NCBI GenBank assembly: GCA_001698425.1
Contig: MBRE01000055.1
Location: 123,588 to 180,377 of the forward strand
Direction of reading: 5' to 3'
DNA length: 56,790 nucleotides
Origin: Oscillatoriales cyanobacterium USR001
GTDB taxonomy: Bacteria; Cyanobacteriota; Cyanobacteriia; Cyanobacteriales; Microcoleaceae
Made by a program: the position numbers and the translations under genes. Positions 38,114 to 47,446 of this stretch are shown here, piece after piece. The notes below the pieces were generated by a model. The model saw only the letters and a list, made by a program, of their open reading frames with translations. It did not search any database and was not told the DNA's origin. Position 1 is the first letter of the stretch; each line of letters begins with the position of its first letter.

Positions 38114-39097
38114 AGAGCCTAAAAACTGACTAATTTTCTGTTTATATTCTCCACCATTTAAACCTTCACCGCGATCGGCAGTAGTAGGATTAATTGATTG
38201 TCTCATGGCTGCAATGCGATCGCTAGTTGCTGGATGAGTGCTTAAAAATGTTGGTGGTGAAGATTTATTCAGTAACTTTTTCATAAACTCAATCATCGCC
38301 GATTGAGCATAACCAGCTTTCCCCAACATTTGTAATCCTAATCGATCCGCTTCATATTCAGCTTCGCGACTGTGGGGGCGGCGCAAAGCTAATTCTACAC
38401 CTATTTGTACTGCCACATTTCGATCGAGTCCAGTAGCAGAAGCAACACCAGCCGCGATCGCCATTTGGCGCATCTGTTTAATCGAATGTCTCGCCACAAT
38501 ATGCCCAATTTCGTGACCAATTACACTAGCTAATTGAGCCTCATTATCCGCCGCCATCATCAAACCCTTATTTACATAAACAAAACCTCCCATTGTGGCA
38601 AAAGCATTAATATTATCATCATCAACAATCTGGAAAGTATAAGGAATATTCGCGCGATCGCTCTCTTTTGCCAACCGCTGACCAATTTCATCAACATATT
38701 TAATCGCCGCACGATCTCTATAAATTTTCACCTCCTTAGTCGTTAACTGTCGATCGATTTGTTTCCCCAGCGCCACTTCTTGACGAGAAGATAAATTCGA
38801 TAATTGGATCACCTGAATCCCCCGAAAAATAATATCCGGCCAAGATATTGCCTCAGTAGGATAAGGCGAAATTCCCCAAATACCCACAGTTACTAAAAGC
38901 GACAATAAAACATACACAGATTTCCCCAAACGTAGTCGAAGGCGACTACAAAAACGCCGGAAAATCCACCAGAAACGTCCAAACGTAGTCAATAAATCCG
39001 ATGACAAATTAAACATATTTATAGACAAAAGAGGAAAAATCATCAACAAATCAGACGTAGTTTGCAACGAATTAGTTGCTATTCTAGCTCTTCCCAT
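38111..39097 (-). CDS. M48-family zinc metalloprotease
   Basis: Membrane-associated Ste24/HtpX-like peptidase. HExxH motif VIGHEIGHIVARHS and downstream glutamate EAEYEADRLGLQML bind zinc. THPATSDRIAAM is typical of the family's C-terminus. A hydrophobic segment at about residues 63-82 may be a membrane anchor or signal. The N-terminal 50 residues look poorly conserved, so a later start (for example ATG 39016, giving MFNLSSDLL) is possible. It probably acts in membrane or periplasmic protein quality control. Confidence 0.9.
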   Translation of the reverse strand: MGRARIATNSLQTTSDLLMIFPLLSINMFNLSSDLLTTFGRFWWIFRRFCSRLRLRLGKSVYVLLSLLVTVGIWGISPYPTEAISWPDIIFRGIQVIQLSNLSSRQEVALGKQIDRQLTTKEVKIYRDRAAIKYVDEIGQRLAKESDRANIPYTFQIVDDDNINAFATMGGFVYVNKGLMMAADNEAQLASVIGHEIGHIVARHSIKQMRQMAIAAGVASATGLDRNVAVQIGVELALRRPHSREAEYEADRLGLQMLGKAGYAQSAMIEFMKKLLNKSSPPTFLSTHPATSDRIAAMRQSINPTTADRGEGLNGGEYKQKISQFLGS

Positions 39098-39592
39098 CGC
39101 TACTTGATTTCTAAGTAGCCAGAAATTATATCCGACTACTTACCATCTGGCGATCGCGCTGCCAGTTACCCAAATCCTAACATTACAAGGGACATGAAAC
39201 TAATTCCTGTGGGATACGCTGCAAAATGGGTTTTGTTGATTACACTTTAACATAACTAATTTTTTCTTTTCAATTCTTAAGATTATTTTACTATTGCGTC
39301 GCGATCGCTCTTTATTTAGAAACGCGATCGCTTTAATGCTATAATAAAATAGCCATGCTGTATTTCATTTATTGGCAACAATAACTTGGTTTCTTCCCGC
39401 CGCCTTTGCTTGATATAAAGCAGTATCAGATGAATTTCTTTACTCAGAAATTTCTCAAGATAGCGGCGATTAAACAAGCCTGTCATAAGTCTACTTTATC
39501 ACCATAAGTACGGGAGAGCCTTCTAAGAGGTTTAATATAGGACTTATAATCACAAAATTGTGTTTTTTGTCCATAAGTCCGATCGCAATTAA
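39098..39592. other. Gene-free spacer with GGDEF remnant
   Basis: 495 bases. The part 39098-39375 shows HIP1 sites and A/T-rich sequence but nothing coding that I can support. A GGDEF gene remnant occupies about 39379-39497. At 39537-39580 GGACTTAT pairs with ATAAGTCC around a CACAAAATTGTG palindrome; this sits just downstream of argF. Confidence 0.7.
39379..39497 (-). pseudogene. GGDEF-domain gene remnant with internal deletion
   Basis: On the minus strand, from about 39497, the frame gives MTGLFNRRYLEKFLSKE, matching the start of GGDEF domains (DxLTGLFNRR). A frame change then leads to SSDTALYQAKAAGRNQVIV and a stop, matching the domain's end. The whole middle, including the GGDEF active loop, is gone. 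It is a dead relic of a diguanylate cyclase gene. Confidence 0.8.
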
Positions 39593-40513
39593 CTAATCAC
39601 TTCCTAAGAGAGTAGCTAATAAAGCTTTTTGAACGTGCATTCGATTTTCTGCCTCATCCCAAACACGAGATTGTGGCCCTTCAATCACTGCATCTGTAAT
39701 TTCCTCATCACGATGGGCGGGCAAACAATGTAATACGATCGCATCTTTAGCCGCCAATTCCATCAACTTCTCATTCACCTGATAAGGTTGGAAAATTGGA
39801 ATCCGCATTCTCGCTTCTTCCTCCTGGCCCATACTCGCCCAAACATCAGTATAAACTACCTGAACATCTTGCATCGCACTTGTCGCATCTGTGGTAATTA
39901 TCACTTCAGTTTTCCCATCTGCGATCGCTTTCGCCTGTTCTACAATTTCCCCATTTGGCTGATAATCAGTAGGCGTAGCAATTCGCACATTCATCCCCAC
40001 CATTGCACATCCCAAAAGCAGAGAATTAGCCATATTATTGCCATCTCCAAAATACGCTAAAGTTAGCCCACTCAAACTACCAAAACACTCCTGAACCGTC
40101 ATCAAATCAGCCAAAACCTGACAGGGATGTTCCAAATCAGTCAAGGCATTAATTACAGGAATTTTCGCATATTCCGCAAAAGTTTCTAAATCCTTATGTT
40201 CAAAAGTTCGGATCGCCAAAATATCCAAATACCGATCTAAAACCCGCGCCGTATCAACTAACGGTTCGCCGCGACTAACCTGCGTCACATTCGGATTCAA
40301 ATCAATAACTTGACCACCCAATTGATACATAGCTACCGAAAAACTCACCCTAGTTCGAGTCGAAGCTTTAGAAAAAAGTAAACCTAAAACTTTATTTCGC
40401 TGTAGCTTTACCATCCCTGACTTTAGCTTCGCCGCCAAATCCAGCAAATAGAGTAATTCATCAACAGTTAAATCTGCCAAACTCAATAAATCGCGCCCTT
40501 TTAACGTATCCAT
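39593..40513 (-). CDS. argF: Ornithine carbamoyltransferase
   Basis: Makes citrulline from ornithine and carbamoyl phosphate in arginine synthesis. Carbamoyl-phosphate site SKASTRTRVSFSVAM, HPCQVLADLMT, ornithine-binding VYTDVWASMGQE and the catalytic cysteine motif VLHCLPAHRDEEI are all present. 306 residues, normal. Start ATG at 40513. No other arg genes are nearby. Confidence 0.97.
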   Translation of the reverse strand: MDTLKGRDLLSLADLTVDELLYLLDLAAKLKSGMVKLQRNKVLGLLFSKASTRTRVSFSVAMYQLGGQVIDLNPNVTQVSRGEPLVDTARVLDRYLDILAIRTFEHKDLETFAEYAKIPVINALTDLEHPCQVLADLMTVQECFGSLSGLTLAYFGDGNNMANSLLLGCAMVGMNVRIATPTDYQPNGEIVEQAKAIADGKTEVIITTDATSAMQDVQVVYTDVWASMGQEEEARMRIPIFQPYQVNEKLMELAAKDAIVLHCLPAHRDEEITDAVIEGPQSRVWDEAENRMHVQKALLATLLGSD

Positions 40514-40562
40514 TTTGCCCCCAACTATGTATTATTTATGGTTTCAAGAATTACGCATTTTA

Positions 40563-40633
40563 TAGATCCCCCAACCCCCTTAAAAAGGGGACTTTTCCGG
40601 TTCCCCCCTTTTTAAGGGGGGCTAGGGGGGATC
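40563..40633. repeat. Palindromic G/C-run repeat (CCCCCTTAAAAAGGGG class)
   Basis: Two hairpin halves, CCCCCTTAAAAAGGGG and CCCCCCTTTTTAAGGGGGG, bounded by GATCCCCCAACC and GGCTAGGGGGGATC. It lies between argF and dus and is an extragenic member of the class that has invaded valS. Confidence 0.85.
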
Positions 40634-40670
40634 GTTTTTGTACCTCATATTGAGAAACTTTATACGAAAA

Positions 40671-41675
40671 TCACAATCGATCGATTGCTCGATCGATAAT
40701 CTCGCAACCTTGCTTAACCGTTTCCACAATCGCTAACTGACCGCGTAATTCCCCAGCATTAGCGAAGCCTTTAGCATACCACGTTAAGTGCTTACGTGCT
40801 TGACGAATCCCACTATCTCCTTTATATTCCCACAAATTTTGCAAATGTTCCTTAGCACATTCCAGACGCTCAATTGGTGTCGGTTGTATCTTTTCTTCAC
40901 CAGTTTTCAAGAAATAATCAACCTCACCGACTAAAAACGGATAACCCAAAGTTCCTCGCGAACACATCACTCCATCCGCACCAGTTTCTGCTAAACAATT
41001 CACCGCTGCTTCTACAGAAAAAATATCCCCATTTGCAATCACTGGAATCGAAAGAATTTCCTTAACACGGCGAATCCATTCCCATTTTGCCGGCCCTTCA
41101 TAACCTTGAGCGCGAGTGCGACCATGCACAGTAATCATACACGCTCCTGCATCCTGCATTCGTTGAGCAAATTCCAAAATATTAATCTCTTTATCTGACC
41201 AACCAATGCGAGTTTTAACAGTTACAGGAACATCTACAGCTTTCACCACTGAACGCACAATTGCTTCGGCATTTTCAGGATCTCGCAGCAAAGAAGAACC
41301 GCCGCCATTTTTAGTAATTTTATTCACAGGACAGCCCATATTAATATCAATTGTATCTGCTCCTTCTTTGACTGCCATCACTGCTGCTTCTGCCAAAAAA
41401 TCCGGCCGACAATCAAATAATTGAATACTAATCGGGCGTTCGTTTGGGTCAACTTCCATAATTTTTGGGAGTTGCTTAACGTAATGCAGTCCCGTCGCAT
41501 TTACCATTTCGGTGTACATCATCGATTCTGGTGCGTAGCGACGCACCAAGCGGCGAAATACTAAGTCTGTAACGCCGGATAATGGTGATTGCAACACGCG
41601 GCTTTTAACTTCAAAGGAGCCGATTTTTAGAGGTGTTGCTAATCTTTGTTGTAATTCTGGAGACAAGACGAGCAT
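40671..41675 (-). CDS. dus: tRNA-dihydrouridine synthase (DusB-like)
   Basis: FMN-dependent reduction of uridines in tRNA D-loops. Seen: PLSGVTDLVFRRLVRRY, the catalytic cysteine segment DINMGCPVNKITKNGGGSSL, VKTRIGWSD, MITVHGRTRAQGY and IANGDIFSVEAA. About 334 residues, as for DusB-type enzymes. The ATG at 41675 (MLVLSPELQQRL) is preferred to a TTG four codons earlier. Which uridine it modifies cannot be told. Confidence 0.94.
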   Translation of the reverse strand: MLVLSPELQQRLATPLKIGSFEVKSRVLQSPLSGVTDLVFRRLVRRYAPESMMYTEMVNATGLHYVKQLPKIMEVDPNERPISIQLFDCRPDFLAEAAVMAVKEGADTIDINMGCPVNKITKNGGGSSLLRDPENAEAIVRSVVKAVDVPVTVKTRIGWSDKEINILEFAQRMQDAGACMITVHGRTRAQGYEGPAKWEWIRRVKEILSIPVIANGDIFSVEAAVNCLAETGADGVMCSRGTLGYPFLVGEVDYFLKTGEEKIQPTPIERLECAKEHLQNLWEYKGDSGIRQARKHLTWYAKGFANAGELRGQLAIVETVKQGCEIIDRAIDRL

Positions 41676-41746
41676 GGTCAATGGCAAATTGATTATAATA
41701 TTAATATTTTATCTTAAGAATTTGCTGTATGGTGGAATTTGTACTA

Positions 41747-41847
41747 AGGAATAGAAATTAAATAATTCCCTTGTTTGTAGTAAGCGCCAAGCGCGCTCTT
41801 TGCGCTTACTACGAACCAGATCGTCAAGTTATTTATTTTTCATTCCT
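41747..41847. repeat. AGGAAT-family palindromic element, copy D (complete)
   Basis: 101 bp with ends AGGAATAGAAATTAAATAA and TTATTTATTTTTCATTCCT and the GTAGTAAGCGC/GCGCTTACTAC core, in reverse orientation to copy B. It lies in the 358-base spacer between dus and the ribbon-helix-helix gene. The rest of that spacer shows nothing I can name. Confidence 0.88.
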
Positions 41848-42033
41848 AATTGACCTGCGATACCTGCGATCGCACTTAGAAGCATTAATGTGACATCTTC
41901 ATGGAAAATAAATCAGTCTAACCTAACATTCTTCCTATCGTAAATCAGTCTCAAGACAGATGCCAAGTAGTCAAATAATGTTTTACATAAAAAATACACA
42001 CCTCGTAAAATCCTCTCACAACAATTCATAATT

Positions 42034-42255
42034 ATGAATACAAATAAAGTAAAAGTGCGCTTAAATTTTGTAGTTTCCCCAGAAGTTAACGAAACATTAG
42101 AAAATCTTGCTCATAAAACAGGGGGAACAAAAACTGAAGTATTTCGCAGAGCTATTGCTTTAATGGAGGTAGTAGTAGATGCCAAACAACAGGGAAAAAA
42201 AATTGGCATTGCTGATAAAGATCAAAACTTAGCAACTGAAATTATTAGCATTTAA
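42034..42255 (+). CDS. Small ribbon-helix-helix (CopG-like) protein
   Basis: 73 residues. VRLNFVVSPEVNETLENLAHK, GGTKTEVFRRAIALMEVV fit the strand-helix-helix of a MetJ/Arc repressor fold, so it probably binds DNA as a dimer. No toxin gene follows; the next gene, 63 bases on, is the multi-PAS histidine kinase. It could be an autonomous regulator or an orphan antitoxin. Confidence 0.75.
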   Translation: MNTNKVKVRLNFVVSPEVNETLENLAHKTGGTKTEVFRRAIALMEVVVDAKQQGKKIGIADKDQNLATEIISI

Positions 42256-42318
42256 TCACGGGATTGCTGAATCCCATCCTTTAGTCACAATTTAATAGTC
42301 ACAATTTCATAATCACAA

Positions 42319-45315
42319 ATGAATACAATTCAATCTCTATCTTTCCCTGCCCAATGCTCTCGCATTACTGCATTGTTTGTCATTAATATAATATCAATAT
42401 TGACAATCATAATGTGGCCGACAATACCACAAAATTATCCTGTATTGTTGGGTGCAATTTTAATAGCAGATATATGGCTTTTGAAACTAAACACAGAAAT
42501 CAAATGGGATCGAGAAGAATTAGAAAAAGAGCGAGATTTACTATCAGAAATAATAAATAAATTGGGTAGTTTAATAGTCGTTCTCGATCGAGAAGGTCGG
42601 ATAGTTCGTTTCAATAAAACTTGTGAAAAATTGATCGGTTACTCCGGCGAAGAACAAATCAAAAACAAATATTTTTGGGATTTATTAATTATTCCAGAAA
42701 GCCGAGAAATTTACCAAAAAATTTTCCGCAGTTTAGTCGTGGAAAAATCGAGCAATAACTATCAAGATTTTTTGTTGACAAAGGATGGCATCTATCACCT
42801 AATTGCTTGGTCTAATACAGTGATTTTAGACAAAGAAGGTAAAGTTCAATATGCGATCGCTAATGGTTGGGAAATCACAGAAGCGAAAGAAACAGAAATA
42901 GCATTACGAGAGGGCGAAACAAAATTCCGTAGCATTTTTGAGTCTAATATGATTGGCATTGGTTTTTGGGAGAACAATGGCAATATTGTTGATGCTAACG
43001 ATGCTTTGCTAAAAATGCTTGGTTATACGAGAGCAGATTTGGTTAACCTTCCTCTCAATTGGCAAGATATTACACCATCTCAATACTGGGAACTAGATGC
43101 AATCGCGATCGCTCAAATACAAGCCAATATTAGTTGCACACCCTACAAAAAAGAATACATCCGTAAAGATGGCAGTCGCCTGCAAATTTTAGTAGAAGCT
43201 AGTCATTGGGAAGGATACAAAAATAAAGGAGTATTTTTTGTATTAGATATTAGCGATACCTACAGCCAGTTTCGGCTACGCAAACAAGCAGAAGTAAATG
43301 AGCGCCAAGCTAATCGGAAACTAACTAAGATACTAGAAAGTATTACCGACGCATTTTTTACTCTCAATAGAAAGTGGGAATTCACCTACGTTAACAACCA
43401 TTTCTTGAACTTAACAGGAAAATCAAAAGAAGAATTGCTAGGCTATTCTATGTGGGAAACATTTCCCGAAGCCGTTGGTTCCCTTTTTTACGAACAGTAT
43501 CACAAAGCGATGTTTCAACAACTACCAATTCGAGTGGAAGCTAATGCTCCAAATGGTTCTGGGCAATGGTTTGAGGCGCGAGCTTATCCTTGGAGTGATG
43601 GCTTGGCGGTGTATTTTCAAGACATTACCAAACGTAAGTTAACAGAGCAGGCGCTACGAGATAGTGAAGCTAGAGTACAGCGTCAATTAGCGGAACTCGA
43701 TCATGTTTATCAAACTACTCCTGTGGGGCTGTGTTTTGTGGATGCAAACTTGCGATTTGTGCGGGTAAATGAGTATTTAGCGGCGGTAAATGGGAGGGCG
43801 ATCGCGCAAATTTTAGGGCGAACAGTGAGAGAAGCGCTACCAGAAATAGCGGATTTATTAGAGCCTTTTTACCAACAAGTTATTACTACTCAAAACTCTC
43901 TCCTCGATCTTGAAATTCAGGCTGAAACTTTAGAAAAACCAGGAATGATGCGAGATTGGTTAATGAGTTACTACCCAGTTAGAGATAGCAAAGGAGCCTT
44001 CTTAGGTGTGAGTACCGTAATACAAGAAATCACCGATCGCAAAAAAGCAGAACGGCTTTTAGAACAAAGTTCAGCAATATTTCGTAAGCTATTTGAAGCG
44101 AATGTTTTTGGTGTAGCGATCGGTGATTTTAGCGGTCGAATTACTTATGCTAACGAATCTCTTTTAAATATGGTAGGTTATACTCGTAAAGAAATGCTTT
44201 CAGGTGAAATGAGCGCGGATAAATTGACACCACCAGAACATTTATATCTGGATGCGATCGCCGCCGAAGAACTTCGTACCACTGGAGTAGCAACCCCTTT
44301 TGAAAAAGAATACATCCGCAAAGATGGTAGCCGCGTTCCCATTTTGCTGGGCGGTGCAATGCTGGGAGAACCTTATACTGAGCAAAATAAAGTAATTAGA
44401 TTTTATATCGATCTGACAGAGATCAAACAAGTAGAAGCAGAAAGGTTACAACTACTCGATCGCGAACGTGCAGCGCGAGCCGAAGCTGAATCAGCAAACC
44501 GCATGAAAGATGAATTTTTAGCCACTCTTTCCCACGAACTTCGTACACCTCTAAATGCCATTTTAGGTTGGGCACAATTGCTCTGTACTCGCAAATTTGA
44601 TGAAACCATGACAGCCCGTGCTTTGGAAACTATAGAACGTCAAGCAAGATTACAAAAGCGATTAATTGATGATATTTTAGATGTTTCCCAAATTATTCAG
44701 GGTAAATTGTGTTTAAATGTCCGCTGGTTTGACATTGTAGAAATGATCGAGTTAGCCATGAATTCTGTTAGTTTAATGGCAGGAGCTAAGTCAATTGAAC
44801 TTGATGCTATAGTCGATCCAGAAGTAGGATTAATTTGGGGCGATGTGGAACGCTTGCAGCAAGTAGTATGGAATTTACTTGCTAATGCAATTAAATTCAC
44901 ACCTCAAGGCGGCAGAGTAGAAGTAGCGCTGAGATTGATGACTATAGAAAATAGTGAAGATTTGCCTATTAGTAAATCCTGGGATCTGTGTGCTTCTAGT
45001 AGTAATACCATGCTCTCAAAATCTGCCATTTCCTATGTTGAAATTCGGGTATCTGACAATGGAAAGGGTATTTCTCCTAAGTTTTTGCCTTTTGTTTTTG
45101 AACGTTTCCGGCAAGCAGATAGTTCTGTAACTAGAATTTATGGGGGACTAGGATTAGGACTCGCGATCGTCCGTCATTTAGTAGAATTACATGGCGGCGT
45201 AGTGACTGCCGAAAGCGAAGGAGAAGGAAAAGGAGCAACTTTTACTGTGAGATTGCCATTAAAACAAGGGACTCGCGATCGCAGATTAGGAACTGAAACA
45301 AACACCATAATTTAA
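42319..45315 (+). CDS. Multi-PAS hybrid-type sensor histidine kinase (no receiver)
   Basis: 998 residues. Two N-terminal hydrophobic helices (about 18-55) are followed by five PAS-like domains at about 70-190, 200-310, 330-435, 455-560 and 575-690; two carry PAC tails with the shared phrase [10 protein letters not shown]. The kinase core has the H box [18 protein letters not shown] box [15 protein letters not shown]1 [13 protein letters not shown] box FERFRQAD and G2 [13 protein letters not shown]. No response regulator gene is adjacent, so its partner is elsewhere. The signal is unknown; no GAF/phytochrome domain is present. Confidence 0.94.
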   Translation: MNTIQSLSFPAQCSRITALFVINIISILTIIMWPTIPQNYPVLLGAILIADIWLLKLNTEIKWDREELEKERDLLSEIINKLGSLIVVLDREGRIVRFNKTCEKLIGYSGEEQIKNKYFWDLLIIPESREIYQKIFRSLVVEKSSNNYQDFLLTKDGIYHLIAWSNTVILDKEGKVQYAIANGWEITEAKETEIALREGETKFRSIFESNMIGIGFWENNGNIVDANDALLKMLGYTRADLVNLPLNWQDITPSQYWELDAIAIAQIQANISCTPYKKEYIRKDGSRLQILVEASHWEGYKNKGVFFVLDISDTYSQFRLRKQAEVNERQANRKLTKILESITDAFFTLNRKWEFTYVNNHFLNLTGKSKEELLGYSMWETFPEAVGSLFYEQYHKAMFQQLPIRVEANAPNGSGQWFEARAYPWSDGLAVYFQDITKRKLTEQALRDSEARVQRQLAELDHVYQTTPVGLCFVDANLRFVRVNEYLAAVNGRAIAQILGRTVREALPEIADLLEPFYQQVITTQNSLLDLEIQAETLEKPGMMRDWLMSYYPVRDSKGAFLGVSTVIQEITDRKKAERLLEQSSAIFRKLFEANVFGVAIGDFSGRITYANESLLNMVGYTRKEMLSGEMSADKLTPPEHLYLDAIAAEELRTTGVATPFEKEYIRKDGSRVPILLGGAMLGEPYTEQNKVIRFYIDLTEIKQVEAERLQLLDRERAARAEAESANRMKDEFLATLSHELRTPLNAILGWAQLLCTRKFDETMTARALETIERQARLQKRLIDDILDVSQIIQGKLCLNVRWFDIVEMIELAMNSVSLMAGAKSIELDAIVDPEVGLIWGDVERLQQVVWNLLANAIKFTPQGGRVEVALRLMTIENSEDLPISKSWDLCASSSNTMLSKSAISYVEIRVSDNGKGISPKFLPFVFERFRQADSSVTRIYGGLGLGLAIVRHLVELHGGVVTAESEGEGKGATFTVRLPLKQGTRDRRLGTETNTII

Positions 45316-45317
45316 AC

Positions 45318-45363
45318 AGGACTTACGCACGGAAATTAAAAGCCCGATTTCTGCGTAAGTCCT
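45318..45363. repeat. Inverted repeat AGGACTTACGCA...TGCGTAAGTCCT
   Basis: Perfect 12-base arms (45318-45329, 45352-45363) with a 22-base loop between the convergent kinase and ribbon-helix-helix genes. A single arm of the same motif (TGCGTAAGTCCT) is found at 22458-22469. Confidence 0.88.
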
Positions 45364-45371
45364 CACAAATT

Positions 45372-45707
45372 CTAGTCGACCAAACTGCCTATACTCAACG
45401 GTACCATCTCCCCATGCGCCGTCAGTCCTAATAACATTGATTCATTCGGTCGAATTATTTTTCCCGTAATTACACAGCGTTGCTCCTGCTCCGCTTTAGC
45501 CTGAAAACTGGCTCGAATCTCCGATCGCGAAAATTGGGGGCTAAAATCTCCAGATTTTTGCTCTACGAAATTCCAGAGTAAATCTCGAATCAATGCTTGA
45601 TAGCCTTGATTTCCAGCGATTTCCTTCAACCTCTCCTTCAACTCCCGCTCTAAGCGGATGCTGGTAACTTCCATTTCAGTGGTAGAGGTTCTGTGAAGTG
45701 TATACAT
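45372..45707 (-). CDS. Ribbon-helix-helix-like small protein, unknown
   Basis: 111 residues. The segment MEVTSIRLERELKERLKEIA through YQALIRDLLWNFVEQ fits a ribbon-helix-helix DNA-binding unit. The C-terminal 40 residues (CVITGKIIRPNESMLLGL, HGEMVPLSIGSLVD) are a separate small module I do not recognise. GAGGAA lies eight bases before the ATG at 45707, supporting this start. Convergent with the histidine kinase. Confidence 0.75.
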   Translation of the reverse strand: MYTLHRTSTTEMEVTSIRLERELKERLKEIAGNQGYQALIRDLLWNFVEQKSGDFSPQFSRSEIRASFQAKAEQEQRCVITGKIIRPNESMLLGLTAHGEMVPLSIGSLVD

Positions 45708-45803
45708 TTTTTTTTCCTCAAAATAGTGGACATATCTGTAATATCAGTGTAGTATGTTTACAGTCAGATTAAAAGCTCTCTTTTCACTTTCTATCTTTAA
45801 ATT
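45708..45803. other. Promoter spacer left of the structured RNA
   Basis: A/T-rich region upstream of the ribbon-helix-helix gene (minus) and of the structured RNA (plus). It includes GGACATATCTGTAATATCAG. No element can be assigned with certainty. Confidence 0.4.
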
Positions 45804-45839
45804 GTGAAACTCTTACCAACCTCTTCAACTTATCTATCC

Positions 45840-46075
45840 AACACGAATCACCCCAAAGGTGATGCAGAGCGCCCTGGGTGGGACTTAAACGTGCGTTTTA
45901 CAGGTAAATGCTTGTTACAGGAGGGTTATAGTGAATTAGGACGAGTTAAAGAGATTAATCAGGATGGGAATGGTGGCCGACTGCCAGCAGCAGGGGCGCA
46001 TATAAATCACCAAGCGGGAGGTATAGCTAGATAGCGGTACCTGTATAGGACAAGAAAACTTGCTTAGTAGCAAAT
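45840..46075 (+). ncRNA. Structured RNA resembling HEARO/omega RNA of IscB elements, without IscB
   Basis: A 5' hairpin ATCACC/GGTGAT (45847-45852 with 45858-45863) is followed by GCGCCCTG (45869-45876), which pairs over about 120 bases with CAGGGGCGC (45991-45999). TACAGG (45899-45904) can pair with CCTGTA (46040-46045) as a pseudoknot. A CAAG-AAAA-CTTG hairpin closes the 3' end (46051-46062). The layout and sequence recall the HEARO RNA that precedes IscB genes in cyanobacteria. No IscB gene follows; the next gene, at 46251, is a small host-type HNH protein. Identification rests on memory of the family, not on a search. Confidence 0.5.
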
Positions 46076-46081
46076 TTTTAA

Positions 46082-46111
46082 GCCCCCGCTTCCCACTAGG
46101 AGAGGCGGGGG
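46082..46111. repeat. Strong hairpin GCCCCCGC...GCGGGGG
   Basis: CCCCCGC (46083-46089) pairs with GCGGGGG (46105-46111) around a 15-base loop. It could be an intrinsic stop of the preceding RNA (no T-run) or the right-end hairpin of an IS200/IS605-type element. Confidence 0.75.
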
Positions 46112-46250
46112 TTAATGATTTTAGATTTTAGATTTAAGGGTGAGAAATTAGCACGCTGGCTTGTAGCTAAATGTGGCTAAATCTGACAGGGGCTAAATGC
46201 CTAAAGTCTAAAATTCAAACTTTTGAAATATTGATAGGAGGAGAGGAGCC

Positions 46251-46784
46251 ATGACATTTGCGACTGATGTATTAAGGCAATCCGTAGTAGTGTTTTCCAG
46301 GAATTATTTGCCGATGACTCGCATTAATATTAAGCGGGCGATCGCGCTTTTGGTGGATGGTAAGGCAGAACCTTTGGATATTACTACGGAGGATGGCTGG
46401 ATCGTGCGATCGCCAAGCGTAGCGATTTTTGTACCTCCACAAATTCGCTTAACTTTTAACAGTAACGAACGCATTTGGAAAGTACCACCAGTCAACCGTC
46501 GGGAAGTCTTGCGGCGCGATAACCACTCCTGTCAATACTGCGGTAGCACTAAGCGTTTGACGTTAGATCACGTAATTCCAAAAGCTCAGGGAGGCTCCCA
46601 CACTTGGGAAAATGTCGTGGCTGCTTGTGAAAAGTGCAATTCTGCTAAGGGCGATCGCACTCCAACACAAGCCGGAATGCCTTTACAAAGTAAACCCAGA
46701 GCTCCAATGCACCCGACTGTAGCTTTTGCTGAAGCCTTTTGGAGCGAACATCAAATTGAGGAAGAGGTAATAGGTAATAGGTAA
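46251..46784 (+). CDS. HNH endonuclease-domain protein
   Basis: 177 residues. The HNH site is clear: CQYCG and CEKCN zinc-binding cysteine pairs with [11 protein letters not shown] and WENVVAAC (histidine, asparagine). The N-terminal part [31 protein letters not shown] is shared with a widespread cyanobacterial HNH family and is faintly like the opening of IscB. A strong GGAGGAGAGGAG ribosome site precedes the ATG. The final VIGNR and stop codon are encoded by STRR heptamers. Its role (DNA repair or defence) is not known. Confidence 0.9.
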   Translation: MTFATDVLRQSVVVFSRNYLPMTRINIKRAIALLVDGKAEPLDITTEDGWIVRSPSVAIFVPPQIRLTFNSNERIWKVPPVNRREVLRRDNHSCQYCGSTKRLTLDHVIPKAQGGSHTWENVVAACEKCNSAKGDRTPTQAGMPLQSKPRAPMHPTVAFAEAFWSEHQIEEEVIGNR

Positions 46785-46949
46785 TTGGTAATAGGTAATT
46801 GGTAATGGCTAATTGCTAATTGCTAAACAAGGTTTATTACCAATTACCTGTTAACGGTTAACAAATAACAGTTAACAAATCACAGTTAACAGTTAACAAA
46901 TAACAAATAACAAATCACAGTTAACCGTTAACAAATAACAAATAACAAA
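46766..46949. repeat. Compound heptamer array (GGTAATA, GTTAACA, ACAAATA units)
   Basis: About 180 bases of 7-bp units of three kinds filling the spacer between the HNH gene and the next gene. It starts inside the HNH coding sequence and provides its stop codon (TAA at 46782-46784). Confidence 0.96.
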
Positions 46950-46969
46950 GAAATTTTGGGGATGTCAAT

Positions 46970-47347
46970 ATGCTGAAGTTGACTTATACTGAAACGGGTT
47001 TTAATTTGGAGCGTTTAGCTCAATCCCCTGAACAGTTGGTGGCGCTGCGGGTGATTTTGGCTATGCGAGTTGGCCAAACTGTCTGCGTAGAACCAAGCAC
47101 TGCGGCATTTTTACTCCCGGCGAATTTGTCGGTATTGGATTTGTTGGAGGCGGAGGTTTTGCGAGATGACGGTGAAGCGATCGCGCTTTCTGTCGCTGAT
47201 GCTGAGTTTGTCGAGGTAACTCTACGCGGTACTTGGTTGTCGGTGGATGCTGAAGGCGTTGATGGTTTGTTTGTAACTGTGTTGAGCGATCGCGCCGAAT
47301 TTTTGTTGTTGAAACTCTGGCTAGAAGCTCGCCTTATGTTATGCTGA
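46970..47347 (+). CDS. Conserved acidic protein, unknown (possibly alr0857-like)
   Basis: 125 residues, strongly acidic and hydrophobic-rich. Opens LKLTYTETGFNLERLAQ and contains VALRVILAMRVGQTVCVEP. I recognise no catalytic motif. It resembles a small cyanobacterial family I associate with Nostoc alr0857, but with low certainty. A strong hairpin follows its stop codon directly. Confidence 0.75.
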   Translation: MLKLTYTETGFNLERLAQSPEQLVALRVILAMRVGQTVCVEPSTAAFLLPANLSVLDLLEAEVLRDDGEAIALSVADAEFVEVTLRGTWLSVDAEGVDGLFVTVLSDRAEFLLLKLWLEARLMLC

Positions 47348-47390
47348 TTAAAATCTAGTCGTTTAATTCTTCTAAGCGACTAGATTTTAA
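47348..47390 (+). terminator. Terminator-like hairpin after the acidic protein gene
   Basis: Perfect 14-base arms TTAAAATCTAGTCG (47348-47361) and CGACTAGATTTTAA (47377-47390) with a 15-base loop, starting at the base after the stop codon. The T-rich right arm supports a terminator function, although no separate T-tail follows. Confidence 0.7.
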
Positions 47391-47446
47391 TTCGTCAAGC
47401 AAGCGATCTCAGAAATAGAGTGTTTTAATTTGGGAAAATACCTTTA

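Noticed and set aside
45804..46034. A 76-codon frame over the structured RNA
   Set aside because: Composition does not look like protein, there is no ribosome site, and the region shows RNA stems instead.
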